From an uncultured Prochlorococcus sp. (lineage in GTDB: Bacteria; Cyanobacteriota; Cyanobacteriia; PCC-6307; Cyanobiaceae): DNA of 52,295 nucleotides. Location: NCBI GenBank assembly GCA_902536775.1, contig CACAYX010000005.1:1-52295 (forward strand), in the 5' to 3' direction. Position 1 is the first letter of the stretch. Each line of letters opens with the position of its first letter. The position numbers and the translations under genes were made by a program. Shown one piece after another: positions 18,454 to 27,412 of the stretch. The notes below the pieces were generated by a model. It was not told where the DNA came from. It did not search any database and was given only the letters and a program-made list of their open reading frames with translations.

Positions 18454-18997
18454 TTCAATACCTCCATCTCCAATGAAGGGAATAGTCAATATCGTTGTTG
18501 AAATACCAGCAGGGAGTAGGAATAAATATGAATATTGCTCTGATGCAGGAATAATGGCCTTAGACAGAGTATTGCATTCTTCAGTGAGGTACCCCTTTGA
18601 TTATGGTTTTATCCCAAATACCCTCGCTGATGATGGAGCTCCTCTTGATGCAATGGTGATAATGGACGAGCCTACTTTTGCTGGTTGTTTAATAAAAGCT
18701 AGACCTATTGGAGTTTTGGATATGCATGATTGTGGTGCATATGATGGAAAACTTTTATGTGTGCCTGTGGCTAATCCTAGGCAGGCTAACATAGTGAGTA
18801 TTAATCAAATTGCTCCTAATCAGCTTGAGGATGTTGCTGAATTCTTTAGGACAAGTAAAGGACTTGATGGAAGAACAGTTCAAATTGATGGTTGGAGGGA
18901 TTTTGATGTGGTGGAAAATCTATTGAAAAGTTGTATACCCCTAAAAAAGAAAAACTTTAAAGTACTTAAGAAATCAAAGATTAGTAAATCAAATTGA
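18443..18997 (+). CDS. ppa: Inorganic pyrophosphatase, family I, cyanobacterial type (active-site Asp replaced by Ala)
   Basis: A 184-residue family I pyrophosphatase beginning MDLSSIPPSP, the cyanobacterial form. The Glu of VEIPAG, the Lys of NKYEY, the Arg of LDRV and the Tyr of YPFDYGFIPNT are all kept, as are Asp and Lys in HDCGAYDGK. The metal signature reads DDGAPLDAMV, so Ala66 replaces the second Asp of DGDPxD, the residue that activates the attacking water in the E. coli enzyme. Activity is therefore probably reduced or lost. It overlaps its neighbours on both sides. A normal family I copy is at 3106-3693. Confidence 0.93.
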   Translation: MDLSSIPPSPMKGIVNIVVEIPAGSRNKYEYCSDAGIMALDRVLHSSVRYPFDYGFIPNTLADDGAPLDAMVIMDEPTFAGCLIKARPIGVLDMHDCGAYDGKLLCVPVANPRQANIVSINQIAPNQLEDVAEFFRTSKGLDGRTVQIDGWRDFDVVENLLKSCIPLKKKNFKVLKKSKISKSN

Positions 18998-19350
18998 AAA
19001 ATATAATTCTTTATAGTTATTTAAAATGTTCTACTTGCCGAAAAGCTGCAAAGTGGCTTGAAAGCAAAGATTTTGAATTTCAGTTAATTGATATTGTAAA
19101 AGAACCTCCACTTGTTAATTATTTAAATCTAGCCTTAGAACAATACTCTGATGATAAGAAAAGGATTTTTAATACAAGAGGTAAAGCCTTTAAAACTCTT
19201 GATCTTGATATTGATCTTTTGTCAAAGAAAGAAATTATTAAACTTCTTTTAAGTGATGGCAAATTAATAAAAAGACCATTTTTGATTTACAAAGGGAAAA
19301 AAGTAATATTAGGTTTTAACGAAATTGAATATGCAAAACAATTTATATAG
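18994..19350 (+). CDS. ArsC/Spx-family thioredoxin-fold protein
   Basis: A 118-residue member of the ArsC/Spx family. The redox motif CSTC is at residues 11-14 (YLKCSTCRKAAKWLE). The middle contains IFNTRGKAFKTL and the C-terminal half RPFLIYKGKKVILGF, with the Arg-Pro of the family. CxxC spacing resembles Spx-like regulators or reductases rather than classical arsenate reductase, but sequence alone cannot separate them. The TTG start overlaps the stop of the pyrophosphatase gene as TTGA, so translation is likely coupled. Confidence 0.82.
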   Translation: MKNIILYSYLKCSTCRKAAKWLESKDFEFQLIDIVKEPPLVNYLNLALEQYSDDKKRIFNTRGKAFKTLDLDIDLLSKKEIIKLLLSDGKLIKRPFLIYKGKKVILGFNEIEYAKQFI

Positions 19351-19379
19351 GTTTAGAAAATCAAGACTTGATTAATCCT

Positions 19380-20039
19380 ATGCCTAGTTCCATAAAAAGT
19401 TTTTTAAAAGAATGGGGTCTACTAATTCTATTAACTTTTTTTGTTTCTTCTTGTAGATCATTTTTTGCAGAACCACGTTATATCCCTTCTGGTTCAATGC
19501 TCCCAGAATTACAAATAAATGATAGGTTAATTATTGAAAAATTTTCGCTAAGAAACTCTTTACCAAAAAGAGGAGATATTGTTGTTTTTAACTCACCATA
19601 CTCGTTTGACAAAAAATTAATTTCATCAAGATCTAAACCTTTACCAAAAAAAAGATATTGTTTTTTTATGAGTTTTCCTCCAATGTCGTTTATTCCTGGT
19701 TTGAGGGATCAAGCTTGCGATGCTTATATTAAAAGAGTGGTGGCCCTTCCAGGAGAAATTGTAAGTGTAAACTCTAATGGTGAATTAGTAATAAATAATA
19801 AATTAATTCCTGAACCCTATGTCTCTTATAAGTGCCCATTATCTCTATTTAACAATTGTGGTAAATTTGAAAACATAAAAGTGCCAAAAGATCATTTTTT
19901 AGTTTTAGGTGATAACAGGGCAAATAGCTGGGATGGAAGATATTGGCCTGGAAGTAAATTTCTTCATAAAAAAGAGATAATTGGTAAAGCATATTTCAGA
20001 TTTTGGCCTCTTAGTCAAGTTGGCTTTTTCAGTAAATGA
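19380..20039 (+). CDS. lepB: Signal peptidase I
   Basis: A membrane serine protease, about 219 residues, that removes signal peptides from exported proteins. One N-terminal membrane helix (WGLLILLTFFVSS) precedes the catalytic Ser motif PSGSMLPEL. The catalytic Lys lies in YIKRVVALPGE. The last family box is GDNRANSWDGRYWPGS. An insertion of about 25 residues separates the Ser and Lys boxes. I prefer the ATG at 19380; a TTG at 19368 in the same frame would add four residues. A likely terminator overlaps its 3' end. Confidence 0.92.
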   Translation: MPSSIKSFLKEWGLLILLTFFVSSCRSFFAEPRYIPSGSMLPELQINDRLIIEKFSLRNSLPKRGDIVVFNSPYSFDKKLISSRSKPLPKKRYCFFMSFPPMSFIPGLRDQACDAYIKRVVALPGEIVSVNSNGELVINNKLIPEPYVSYKCPLSLFNNCGKFENIKVPKDHFLVLGDNRANSWDGRYWPGSKFLHKKEIIGKAYFRFWPLSQVGFFSK

Positions 20040-20048
20040 AGCCTTTTT
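20022..20048 (+). terminator. Probable rho-independent terminator of lepB
   Basis: GGCTT (20022-20026) pairs with AAGCC (20039-20043), with CA/TG pairing closer to the loop and a three-T bulge, and the stem is followed at once by TTTTT (20044-20048). The hairpin overlaps the last codons and stop of lepB. The GC-containing stem and T-tract are unusual for the window's AT-rich spacers and fit a terminator. Confidence 0.45.
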
Positions 20049-20092
20049 CCTGACTCTGACTTTATCAAAATAAATTTTTAACAAGGCTTAAT

Positions 20093-21421
20093 TTAAAGTG
20101 CTCCTGAAGCAGTTGAATCAAGTATTCCCCCTAGATGTGTTGTAATGTTAAGAGCGCTAATCAAAGGGGGCTTATTAGGATCATTAAAAAGGTCAATTAT
20201 AGTTATGCCTCCATTACCCTGTTTTATCATCCAAATATTTGAATAATTAATCCCAAGGATATTACAAATTAGAGTTTTATTGACTGCATCATGAGCAACC
20301 ATGAGGGTTTGATCATTATCCTTTTGAGATAAACAAATTTTGTCAAAAGCTTCTACTGACCTTTCTGATACATCTTTTATACATTCACCTTCGGGCATTA
20401 TTACTTCTTCAGGTTTATTATGCCAATTTTTTAGTAAAGCAGGCCACTCTTCTCTAATTTCTGCTTCCAATTTACCCTCCCATAATCCGTGACTGATTTC
20501 TACGAGTGAATGTATTTTCTCAATTTTTAAATCTTTGTTATTTTGAAGTATTATTTGTGCAGTCTCATAAGGCCTATGCATTGAACTTGAAAATGCCTTA
20601 TTGAAAGAAATATTTCTCAAATATTCAAAAGTCTTTCTAGCTTGATCTTTTCCGTTTTCATTTAAAGGGATATCAATTTGGCCTTGAAATCTACCTTCTT
20701 TGTTCCAGTTAGTTTCACCATGCCTTATTAGAAATATTCTGGAATCTCCAATTTTATTTGGAATATTTTTATTAAGATGGGAAGTTTGATTTAAGCATTC
20801 AATTTGAGTCTTAAAAGAGTTATCTTTCTTTGAAATATTGAGTATCGACAAAGAAGCATTTTCTAATCTTATTTTTCTAAAGCCTTGCTTAGGCTTTCCT
20901 AATAACAAGAGTATTAAACATCTGAGAATTGCATTATGTCCAACTACTAAAATATTTATATCATCTTTGTCTTGATAAATTTTTAAAATATCTTCTATAA
21001 AATTTGTTGCTTGAAAAAATAACTCTTGAATTGGTTTATAAGTTTTATTGTCATTTCTTTTTAAGATAAGATTTTCTGGATCATTTTTCCATATAGGGTA
21101 AATTTCTGGAAATTTCTTTTTTATTTCATCAATTTTTAGACCAGACCATTCACTAAGATCTACCTCTAGTAAATTATCATCGAATATAATATTTTGTTCT
21201 TTATTGAAGGTCTTTTTAATTGTTTTTGCAGTTTCTGCCGCTCTCACAAGAGGTGAGGAATAGATTTTATCGAAGTTTATTTTTGATAATGCTTTTCCTG
21301 CTTTTCGGGCTTGTTCGTATCCTTTATCGGTTAATAATGAATCGTCTGTTCTTCCTTGAATTAATCCTTTTGCATTGAAACTGCTTAGTCCATGCCTAAC
21401 TAAAACTAATCTTATAGCCAT
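20093..21421 (-). CDS. Tandem histidine phosphatase (phosphoglycerate-mutase-like) protein
   Basis: A 442-residue protein with two copies of the histidine phosphatase fold. Domain 1 (residues 1-200) begins LVLVRHGLSSFN, with RAAETA and a late VVGHNAILR. Domain 2 (from about residue 228) begins IFLIRHGETNWNKEG, with RPYETA, EISHGLWEG and MVAHDAVNK. Each has the phosphorylated His of RHG, the Arg and the second His, so both may be active. Candidate reactions include phosphoglycerate mutase or alpha-ribazole phosphatase (cobalamin loop), but the substrate is not decided by sequence. It is divergent from the CPBP gene. Confidence 0.85.
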   Translation of the reverse strand: MAIRLVLVRHGLSSFNAKGLIQGRTDDSLLTDKGYEQARKAGKALSKINFDKIYSSPLVRAAETAKTIKKTFNKEQNIIFDDNLLEVDLSEWSGLKIDEIKKKFPEIYPIWKNDPENLILKRNDNKTYKPIQELFFQATNFIEDILKIYQDKDDINILVVGHNAILRCLILLLLGKPKQGFRKIRLENASLSILNISKKDNSFKTQIECLNQTSHLNKNIPNKIGDSRIFLIRHGETNWNKEGRFQGQIDIPLNENGKDQARKTFEYLRNISFNKAFSSSMHRPYETAQIILQNNKDLKIEKIHSLVEISHGLWEGKLEAEIREEWPALLKNWHNKPEEVIMPEGECIKDVSERSVEAFDKICLSQKDNDQTLMVAHDAVNKTLICNILGINYSNIWMIKQGNGGITIIDLFNDPNKPPLISALNITTHLGGILDSTASGAL

Positions 21422-21446
21422 TATATAAATTTGAAAATTAAGATAA

Positions 21447-21472
21447 TTTAATCATCTCATGGCGTGATTAAA
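21447..21472. promoter_or_regulatory. Perfect dyad between divergent phosphatase and CPBP genes
   Basis: TTTAATCA (21447-21454) and TGATTAAA (21465-21472) are perfect complements separated by ten bases, so half-site centres are 18 bases apart, near two helical turns. It lies 26-51 bases from the phosphatase start in a 116-base divergent spacer. This suits a dimeric regulator; none is identified. Confidence 0.35.
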
Positions 21473-21537
21473 ATAGATACATAAATTTAAGGAAATTCCA
21501 TGATAACTAACTATAGTTTTCAAGAATATAATAAGTT

Positions 21538-22899
21538 ATGATTTTTAAAAATAGTTCTAATTCAAAACTCACTTTAGCTTTTATTTCTATCGTCATAACT
21601 TTTTTTGTATGGCAACAAGGCTTAAGAGACAGTTTAAGTAGACCATCTGTTTCATTTGATATTAGTCAAAAAGAGCAAGAAATTGCTGAATTATCTGTCC
21701 AATCAATACCTGTAAATCTTAAAAAATTTTTTATCATTAATGATCCTGTTGATCAAATAAATAAATCACTCTCTGATGTCCCATTTGAAGAGCTAGCAGA
21801 AAGAAATAAATTAATTCGAATAATCACTTCAGAATCAAATGATTCTTTAATTTATAAAAATATATCCAAAGATTTTCAAGATAAAAACTTTAAATTTCTG
21901 ATTGATGAGATAGAAAAAAAATCTAAAAATAATTCATATAAAGCAAATTCTGATAAATTTGATTTATTTAAAGGTGATAGATTTTTATATCACCTTTTAA
22001 GCAAGAAATTTGATTTTGATGATAGTTCATTAATAACAAAATCATTTTCAAGAAAAATGTTTTTTAAAATATTAGCCATAAGACTAATTCCAATTTTAAC
22101 AATACTTATTGGCTCTATTCTGGCTTTAAAAATATTATGGAATTCCATATCTTTGAAAAAGTTTGGTTGGAAAGAAATTAAATCGTTAGATTTAGAATTA
22201 ATAGATATGGTTTTATTAATTGCAGGTGGATTTGTTGTTTTAGGAGAAGTAGTATCACCTTTATTTTCTATCAGTTTGGTTGAACTTTTTTCTAAAAATA
22301 TCTCTAATGAATTGTCTCAATCTTTAAAAATTTTCTTTGGATATCTTTTTATGGCGATTCCGCCATTATGGATAGTTTTTTATCAAATTAAATCCTTGAA
22401 TAGTGAATTTACTTTTAAAAAGGATTATTTACAGTTCAATTTCTTTCCAATAAAATATGCAATTATTCAGGGAATTAAAGGTTGGTTAACAATTGTTCCT
22501 TTTGTTTTATTGATCTCTCTTATTATGAATAGTCTGATCGATAATCAGAATGGTAGTAACCCCTTGCTCGAAATTGTTCTTAATAATAAGAATTACTTAT
22601 CATTTTTTCTATTATTTGTAACAACAACTTTTTTAGCTCCTCTATTTGAAGAGATTATATTTCGCGGTATTTTACTGCCAACTCTTTCAAGAGATTTTGG
22701 AGTAATTTCGGGCATCATAGTTTCAGCTTTTATCTTTGCATTAGCTCATTTAAGTTTGGGAGAAATGCCGCCTCTATTTGTTCTAGGGATTGGATTAGCA
22801 ATTACAAGAATTGCTTCAGGGAGTTTGTTTTCCTCAGTGATTATGCATTCTTTATGGAATGGATTGACTTTCTTAAATTTGTTCCTACTGAGGACATAA
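21538..22899 (+). CDS. CPBP (CAAX-type) family membrane metalloprotease
   Basis: A 453-residue integral membrane protein. A first helix lies near residues 9-26 and residues 35-170 are a soluble region. Several helices follow. The C-terminal 120 residues carry the CPBP motifs: EEIIFRG (motif 1, paired Glu and Arg), FALAHLSLG (motif 2, His) and HSLWN (motif 3, His and Asn). Such proteins are CAAX-prenyl-protease-like enzymes. Cyanobacterial and plant members sit in thylakoids, but the substrate is not known. The start is ATG. It precedes the FtsL-like gene by 83 bases. Confidence 0.86.
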   Translation: MIFKNSSNSKLTLAFISIVITFFVWQQGLRDSLSRPSVSFDISQKEQEIAELSVQSIPVNLKKFFIINDPVDQINKSLSDVPFEELAERNKLIRIITSESNDSLIYKNISKDFQDKNFKFLIDEIEKKSKNNSYKANSDKFDLFKGDRFLYHLLSKKFDFDDSSLITKSFSRKMFFKILAIRLIPILTILIGSILALKILWNSISLKKFGWKEIKSLDLELIDMVLLIAGGFVVLGEVVSPLFSISLVELFSKNISNELSQSLKIFFGYLFMAIPPLWIVFYQIKSLNSEFTFKKDYLQFNFFPIKYAIIQGIKGWLTIVPFVLLISLIMNSLIDNQNGSNPLLEIVLNNKNYLSFFLLFVTTTFLAPLFEEIIFRGILLPTLSRDFGVISGIIVSAFIFALAHLSLGEMPPLFVLGIGLAITRIASGSLFSSVIMHSLWNGLTFLNLFLLRT

Positions 22900-22982
22900 A
22901 GAATTTAATTTTTACTTGCGAATCAAACAAAAAGATGTTTATTTAATTAATAAGACTTCTTTTACTTAAGAATAAAACATAG

Positions 22983-23411
22983 ATGAAACCTTATGGGAAT
23001 CAACTTAATTTAAAAAAAAAAGTTTCATATGAATGTAAAAAAAACTCTGAAAAAATATCTATAATCAATGTCAAATTAATACATCAAATTTTCGACACCA
23101 TTAATATTTGCCTTTTGGTATTAATTTTCACCTTGTTTTTCTTGTCTTTTAATAGTCAAAGAAAATGGTCAAATATATATATAAACTTATCTAAAACAAG
23201 AGCTATCAATAATAATCTTATTGATTATATTTCCAAAATTGAGGAATTTTATATTAGTGAACTTGAGTCTATTAATACTTATACAAAAACTAAACCTAAA
23301 GATTTAATCTATCTAGATAAACTTTCAGAAAAAAAAGAAAGTTTATTTAAGAAAAATTTAAGTAGATTTATCGAAGGTTTTGTAGATAGCAAATATCAAA
23401 GGGGATATTGA
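22983..23411 (+). CDS. Single-pass coiled-coil protein, candidate FtsL of the divisome
   Basis: A 142-residue protein not matched by a strong family signature. Its N-terminal 36 residues are basic and cytoplasmic-looking. One membrane helix follows at about residues 37-56 (ICLLVLIFTLFFLSF). The rest is a charged helical domain with heptad-like spacing (NNLIDYISKIEEFYISELES). This is the topology of FtsL and FtsB. Its stop overlaps the ftsI ATG as TGATG, the same order as ftsL-ftsI in many bacteria. I infer FtsL; a different ftsI-partner is possible. Confidence 0.55.
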   Translation: MKPYGNQLNLKKKVSYECKKNSEKISIINVKLIHQIFDTINICLLVLIFTLFFLSFNSQRKWSNIYINLSKTRAINNNLIDYISKIEEFYISELESINTYTKTKPKDLIYLDKLSEKKESLFKKNLSRFIEGFVDSKYQRGY

Positions 23412-25162
23412 TGAAAAAATACAAAAAAATTGTTCGTCTTACACCACTGGATCAAAGAAGATTTAAAGTTCTCTATATTTTTAGTTTACTACTAATATTT
23501 TGCTTGTTTGGTAGGTTAGTTAAATTACAAGTCTTTAACGCATCTGATTTGCAAAGGAAAGCTAGATTAATACAGTCTTCTAAAATTAACGCCTTAAAAA
23601 AAAGGAGATCAATTGTTGATAGAAATAATAGACTAATTGCTTACGATAAACCTCTCTACAAATTATGGGCCCATCCACAATATTTTAATTTTCCTGGTGA
23701 TTCAATTAATAGAGTTCGCAGTATTGAAGAAGTTACAAAAAAATTGTCATCTATCTTGGATATTAATAATGAAATACTCGTTGAGAAATTTAATAATAAA
23801 ATGGTTGGTATCAAGCTTTTGGATAAGATTTCTGAAGAAAAGGCAGAAAAGATTAAGAACCTTCAAATAAGCGGAATTGATTTGTTTAAATATTCGCAGA
23901 GATATTATCCCCAAGGAGAGCTTTACTCTAATCTTATAGGTTTTGTTAATGATGAGAATAAAGGTTCAGCAGGTTTAGAGCTTCATTTAGATAATCAAAT
24001 TAAAGTTTTTAATAAAATTAATTTAATAAAAAGAGGAGGAGATGGAACTCCTCTACCGGATAATTCGGCCCCAGGTGATTTTATTTATGATTACAAAAGT
24101 TTAGGACTAACTATAGACTCAAAATTACAGAAAGCGTCATTCAATGCATTATCAAAGCAAGTAAGCGAATGGAAAGCAAAGAAGGGATTTGCCATAGTTA
24201 TGGATGTTAATAATGGTCGGATTCTCTCTTTGGTTACAGTCCCGTCATATGATCCAAATAAATTTTGGCAGTATGATTCTGAACTCTTTAGAGGTTGGTA
24301 TTCTCAAGATTTATTTGAGCCTGGTTCAACTTTTAAACCTATTAATCTTGCCCTAGCGTTAGAAGAAAAAGTAATCCAGAAAGATGGATTAGTTGAAGAT
24401 GTTGGAAAGATTAAGGTTGGAGGATGGACACTTTCGAATTGGAATAAAAAAGGTAATGGATACATTGACTATCCAAAAGTGTTGCAGGTTTCAAGTAATG
24501 TTGGAATGGTAAAAATAATGCAAAATTTAGACCCCACAATTTATTGGGATTGGCTACAAAATTTAGGAATAAATAAAAATTTAGAGACTGACTTATTTGA
24601 ATCAACTGCTGGCCAACTAAAGACAAAAGATTTATTTGTAAATCAATCAATTGAACCTGCTGTAACTTCTTTTGGTAAAGGGTTCTCAATCTCGCCACTT
24701 AAATTGGTTCAACTTCATGCGGCTTTAGCAAACGGAGGTTTTGAAGTGACTCCACATGTAACCTCAACTTTCAAAGAAAGAGTTAATAAAAATCCAAAGA
24801 AACAATTTTTTTCACCGGATGTCTCTAAAATTGTTCTTGAATGGATGGAGAGTGTAGTTGATAAAGGTAGTGGATCTGGAGCAAAAATCGAGGGTTATAG
24901 GATAGCTGGAAAAACGGGTACTTCTCAAAAAGCCATAAATGGTTCGTATACAAGTAAAAAAGTTTGTAGTTTTGTCGCAACCTTACCAGTTAATGATCCA
25001 AAATTTGCTGTCCTAGTGGTTGTTGATGAGCCATCTAAATCATATGCATATGGTTCAACCGTTGCAGTACCTGTAGCGAAGGAAATTATCGAGAGTTTGA
25101 TAGTAATTGAAAAAATACCTCCTAATATTAAAGATCATGGAATGATTGTTAAAAAACCCTAA
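23411..25162 (+). CDS. ftsI: Cell division transpeptidase FtsI (penicillin-binding protein 3)
   Basis: A 583-residue class B penicillin-binding protein that cross-links septal peptidoglycan. After a short basic N-terminus a membrane helix spans residues 18-37. The class B non-catalytic domain follows (RRSIVDRNNRLIAYD). The transpeptidase domain has the catalytic Ser in GSTFKP near residue 306, SSNVG near 363, and KTGTSQK near 502. The ATG at 23411 shares one base with the upstream stop. A TTG one codon earlier is less likely. Coupling to the upstream membrane gene supports a divisome operon. Confidence 0.94.
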   Translation: MKKYKKIVRLTPLDQRRFKVLYIFSLLLIFCLFGRLVKLQVFNASDLQRKARLIQSSKINALKKRRSIVDRNNRLIAYDKPLYKLWAHPQYFNFPGDSINRVRSIEEVTKKLSSILDINNEILVEKFNNKMVGIKLLDKISEEKAEKIKNLQISGIDLFKYSQRYYPQGELYSNLIGFVNDENKGSAGLELHLDNQIKVFNKINLIKRGGDGTPLPDNSAPGDFIYDYKSLGLTIDSKLQKASFNALSKQVSEWKAKKGFAIVMDVNNGRILSLVTVPSYDPNKFWQYDSELFRGWYSQDLFEPGSTFKPINLALALEEKVIQKDGLVEDVGKIKVGGWTLSNWNKKGNGYIDYPKVLQVSSNVGMVKIMQNLDPTIYWDWLQNLGINKNLETDLFESTAGQLKTKDLFVNQSIEPAVTSFGKGFSISPLKLVQLHAALANGGFEVTPHVTSTFKERVNKNPKKQFFSPDVSKIVLEWMESVVDKGSGSGAKIEGYRIAGKTGTSQKAINGSYTSKKVCSFVATLPVNDPKFAVLVVVDEPSKSYAYGSTVAVPVAKEIIESLIVIEKIPPNIKDHGMIVKKP

Positions 25163-25196
25163 AATTTTCCATTTTTACGAATATTTAGTTCATTAT

Positions 25197-25212
25197 CTGA
25201 TGATTTCATCAG
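25197..25212 (+). other. Short perfect hairpin in the tal leader
   Basis: CTGATG (25197-25202) and CATCAG (25207-25212) are complementary around ATTT. It lies between ftsI and tal with no following T-tract, so it is not a standard terminator. It could be an RNA leader hairpin or a protein-binding site. Confidence 0.25.
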
Positions 25213-25252
25213 GAATAAAAGCTAGTTTATGTATATATATGATTATCTAGAT

Positions 25253-26254
25253 ATGAAATCAATTTTAGAACAATTGTCCTCAATGACCGTTGTTGTTGCT
25301 GATACTGGAGATTTAGATTCGATAAAAAAATTTCAACCAAGGGACGCCACCACCAATCCATCGCTAATACTTGCTGCTGCTAAGAACCCTGATTATGTGA
25401 AGTTAATTGATAAAGCTTTAGAAAGTTCACAAAAGGCATTATCCCAAGGATTCTCTGAAATTGAATTAATTAAAGAAACTGTTGACCAAGTTTCAGTATT
25501 TTTTGGAAAAGAAATATTGAAAATTATTTCAGGGCGTGTATCTACAGAAGTTGATGCAAGACTGAGCTTTGACACTGAAGCTACGGTAGAAAAAGCAAGA
25601 AAATTGATCAATCTTTATAAAGATTTTGGAATTGAAAAGGAAAGAATTTTAATTAAGATTGCCGCAACTTGGGAGGGAATTAAGGCAGCTGAAATTTTGG
25701 AAAAAGAGGGTATTAAGTGCAACTTAACTTTACTTTTTAACTTCTGCCAAGCTGTAACTTGTGCCAATTCAAAGATAACTCTGATTTCTCCCTTCGTTGG
25801 CCGTATATTAGATTGGCATAAAGCAAAAACTGGTAAAACTAGTTTTGTTGGTGCTGAAGACCCTGGTGTTGTTTCGGTTACACAAATATACAATTACTTT
25901 AAAGAAAAGGGATTCAAGACAGAAGTAATGGGAGCGAGTTTTAGAAATCTCGATGAAATAAAGGAATTAGCAGGTTGCGATCTTTTAACAATCGCACCAA
26001 AATTTCTTGAGGAACTTAAAAAAGAAAAAGGAGAGTTAGTTAGGAAATTAGATGGAAGTACCCAAATAAATAATTATATTGATTACGAATTTGAAGAAAA
26101 AGATTTCAGATTAAGTATGTTAGAAGATCAAATGGCAAGTGAAAAGCTTAGTGAGGGTATTACTGGATTCAGTAAGGCTATAGAAGAATTAGAAGAGCTG
26201 CTAATAAAGAGATATTCAGAGATTAAAAATCATAAATTGATTTCTGCTAACTAA
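25253..26254 (+). CDS. tal: Transaldolase
   Basis: A 333-residue TalB-type enzyme that moves a dihydroxyacetone unit between sugar phosphates in the pentose phosphate pathway. The signature [10 protein letters not shown] is near residue 31-40, and the Schiff-base Lys lies in [12 protein letters not shown] near residue 131. [11 protein letters not shown] and VGRILDWH are also typical. I chose the ATG at 25253 ([10 protein letters not shown]); an upstream ATG at 25229 would add eight residues unlike the family. In cyanobacteria this pathway supplies NADPH in the dark. Confidence 0.94.
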   Translation: MKSILEQLSSMTVVVADTGDLDSIKKFQPRDATTNPSLILAAAKNPDYVKLIDKALESSQKALSQGFSEIELIKETVDQVSVFFGKEILKIISGRVSTEVDARLSFDTEATVEKARKLINLYKDFGIEKERILIKIAATWEGIKAAEILEKEGIKCNLTLLFNFCQAVTCANSKITLISPFVGRILDWHKAKTGKTSFVGAEDPGVVSVTQIYNYFKEKGFKTEVMGASFRNLDEIKELAGCDLLTIAPKFLEELKKEKGELVRKLDGSTQINNYIDYEFEEKDFRLSMLEDQMASEKLSEGITGFSKAIEELEELLIKRYSEIKNHKLISAN

Positions 26255-26278
26255 ATTTAAGTTCGATTTGAAAAATAA

Positions 26279-27412
26279 TTAAGCCCCTCCTTTTGTTAAA
26301 AGTCGTCTGATAACTCTTTTTGCAATATCTTCATAACTCATTTCTCCTGATAATATTTGAGCAATACGTTTAGGTGCTGTTTTTCTTTTGACACCTAATT
26401 GATATCCAGTTCTGGGAAATCTATAAAATACTTGGGCTATTCTCCTCCCCCAAGCCATTGATTTCCCCCAAATGTCGTTAATTTTCTTTGTATAAAGATT
26501 AAAATCATCTACTTTCCCTGATAGGAACTGATCTATGTATTCTGCAGCATAAAAACTGCTAATTAAAGACGGTCTAATTCCTTCAGCTAAAAATGGATCA
26601 CATAGAGATGCTGCATCTCCAACCGCTAAAACTTTGTCACCATTAATTGAGTGGAAGCCATTCCATATTCTCAGTTTCTTACTAATTATTTTATTGGGAA
26701 AATCATCAAAACCGAAGCTTCTGATAACTTGTCTATTTATAGCCTGATTTTCTAAGAGACCATTATTTATAAAAGTACCTAAACCAATATTTAAGCTTTC
26801 TCTTAGGGGGAATGCCCACGCAAAACCATATTTTATAAATCCAAACTCAAATCTAACTGCATCTCTAGGTATTTCACCTAACCCTTTCAATCTTAATGAG
26901 ATTGTGTTGGCAAATTTCGGTTTTCTTGGCCCTAAATTGAAATAACTCGCCCATTTCGATTGGGAGCCATCTGCAATTACAAGAAATTCTGTAATATATT
27001 TTATTTTGTTATTGCACGTAATTTCCCATTTATCAATTTTTTTTATGATTTTTTCTATCAATAATGGTCTTATTATATGAGCTCCATTACTCAAGGATTC
27101 ATCAAGTAATAATTGATCTAGTTTTTCTCTTTTAACAATCCAAAATGGGGATTCGCCAGTCAGATCTGCAGTTACATTATCTGCAGCCTTCCATCTGAAT
27201 TCAACATTTTTAATTTTTGATTCTATGCAATCTTCTATATTTAAAGGAAGAAATCTTTGCATTGAAGATGCCATCCCACCTGCACATGGTTTGTAATCTT
27301 GGGATTTTTCTTTTTCAATAATTAAAACTGAATATCCTTTCTTTGATAGGTTAAGAGCGGTAGAAGATCCTGATAGACCTCCACCAATTATTACAACGTC
27401 AAATTCTGTCAA
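26279..27412 (-). CDS. Geranylgeranyl-reductase-family flavoprotein
   Basis: A 377-residue FAD-dependent oxidoreductase of the geranylgeranyl reductase group. The FAD-binding [17 protein letters not shown] lies at residues 6-22, and KPCAGGM near 42-48 fits the family's Cys-containing loop. The second FAD motif is [18 protein letters not shown] near residue 270. ChlP, which reduces the chlorophyll tail, is a relative, but this copy may be a paralogue with another isoprenoid substrate. Its TTG start overlaps the frr stop by four bases, so it is likely coupled to frr. Confidence 0.82.
   Translation of the reverse strand: MTEFDVVIIGGGLSGSSTALNLSKKGYSVLIIEKEKSQDYKPCAGGMASSMQRFLPLNIEDCIESKIKNVEFRWKAADNVTADLTGESPFWIVKREKLDQLLLDESLSNGAHIIRPLLIEKIIKKIDKWEITCNNKIKYITEFLVIADGSQSKWASYFNLGPRKPKFANTISLRLKGLGEIPRDAVRFEFGFIKYGFAWAFPLRESLNIGLGTFINNGLLENQAINRQVIRSFGFDDFPNKIISKKLRIWNGFHSINGDKVLAVGDAASLCDPFLAEGIRPSLISSFYAAEYIDQFLSGKVDDFNLYTKKINDIWGKSMAWGRRIAQVFYRFPRTGYQLGVKRKTAPKRIAQILSGEMSYEDIAKRVIRRLLTKGGA

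Noticed and set aside
24411-24698. Reverse-strand 95-residue ORF within ftsI
   Set aside because: It is antisense to the transpeptidase domain with no family resemblance; the sense frame has all class B motifs.
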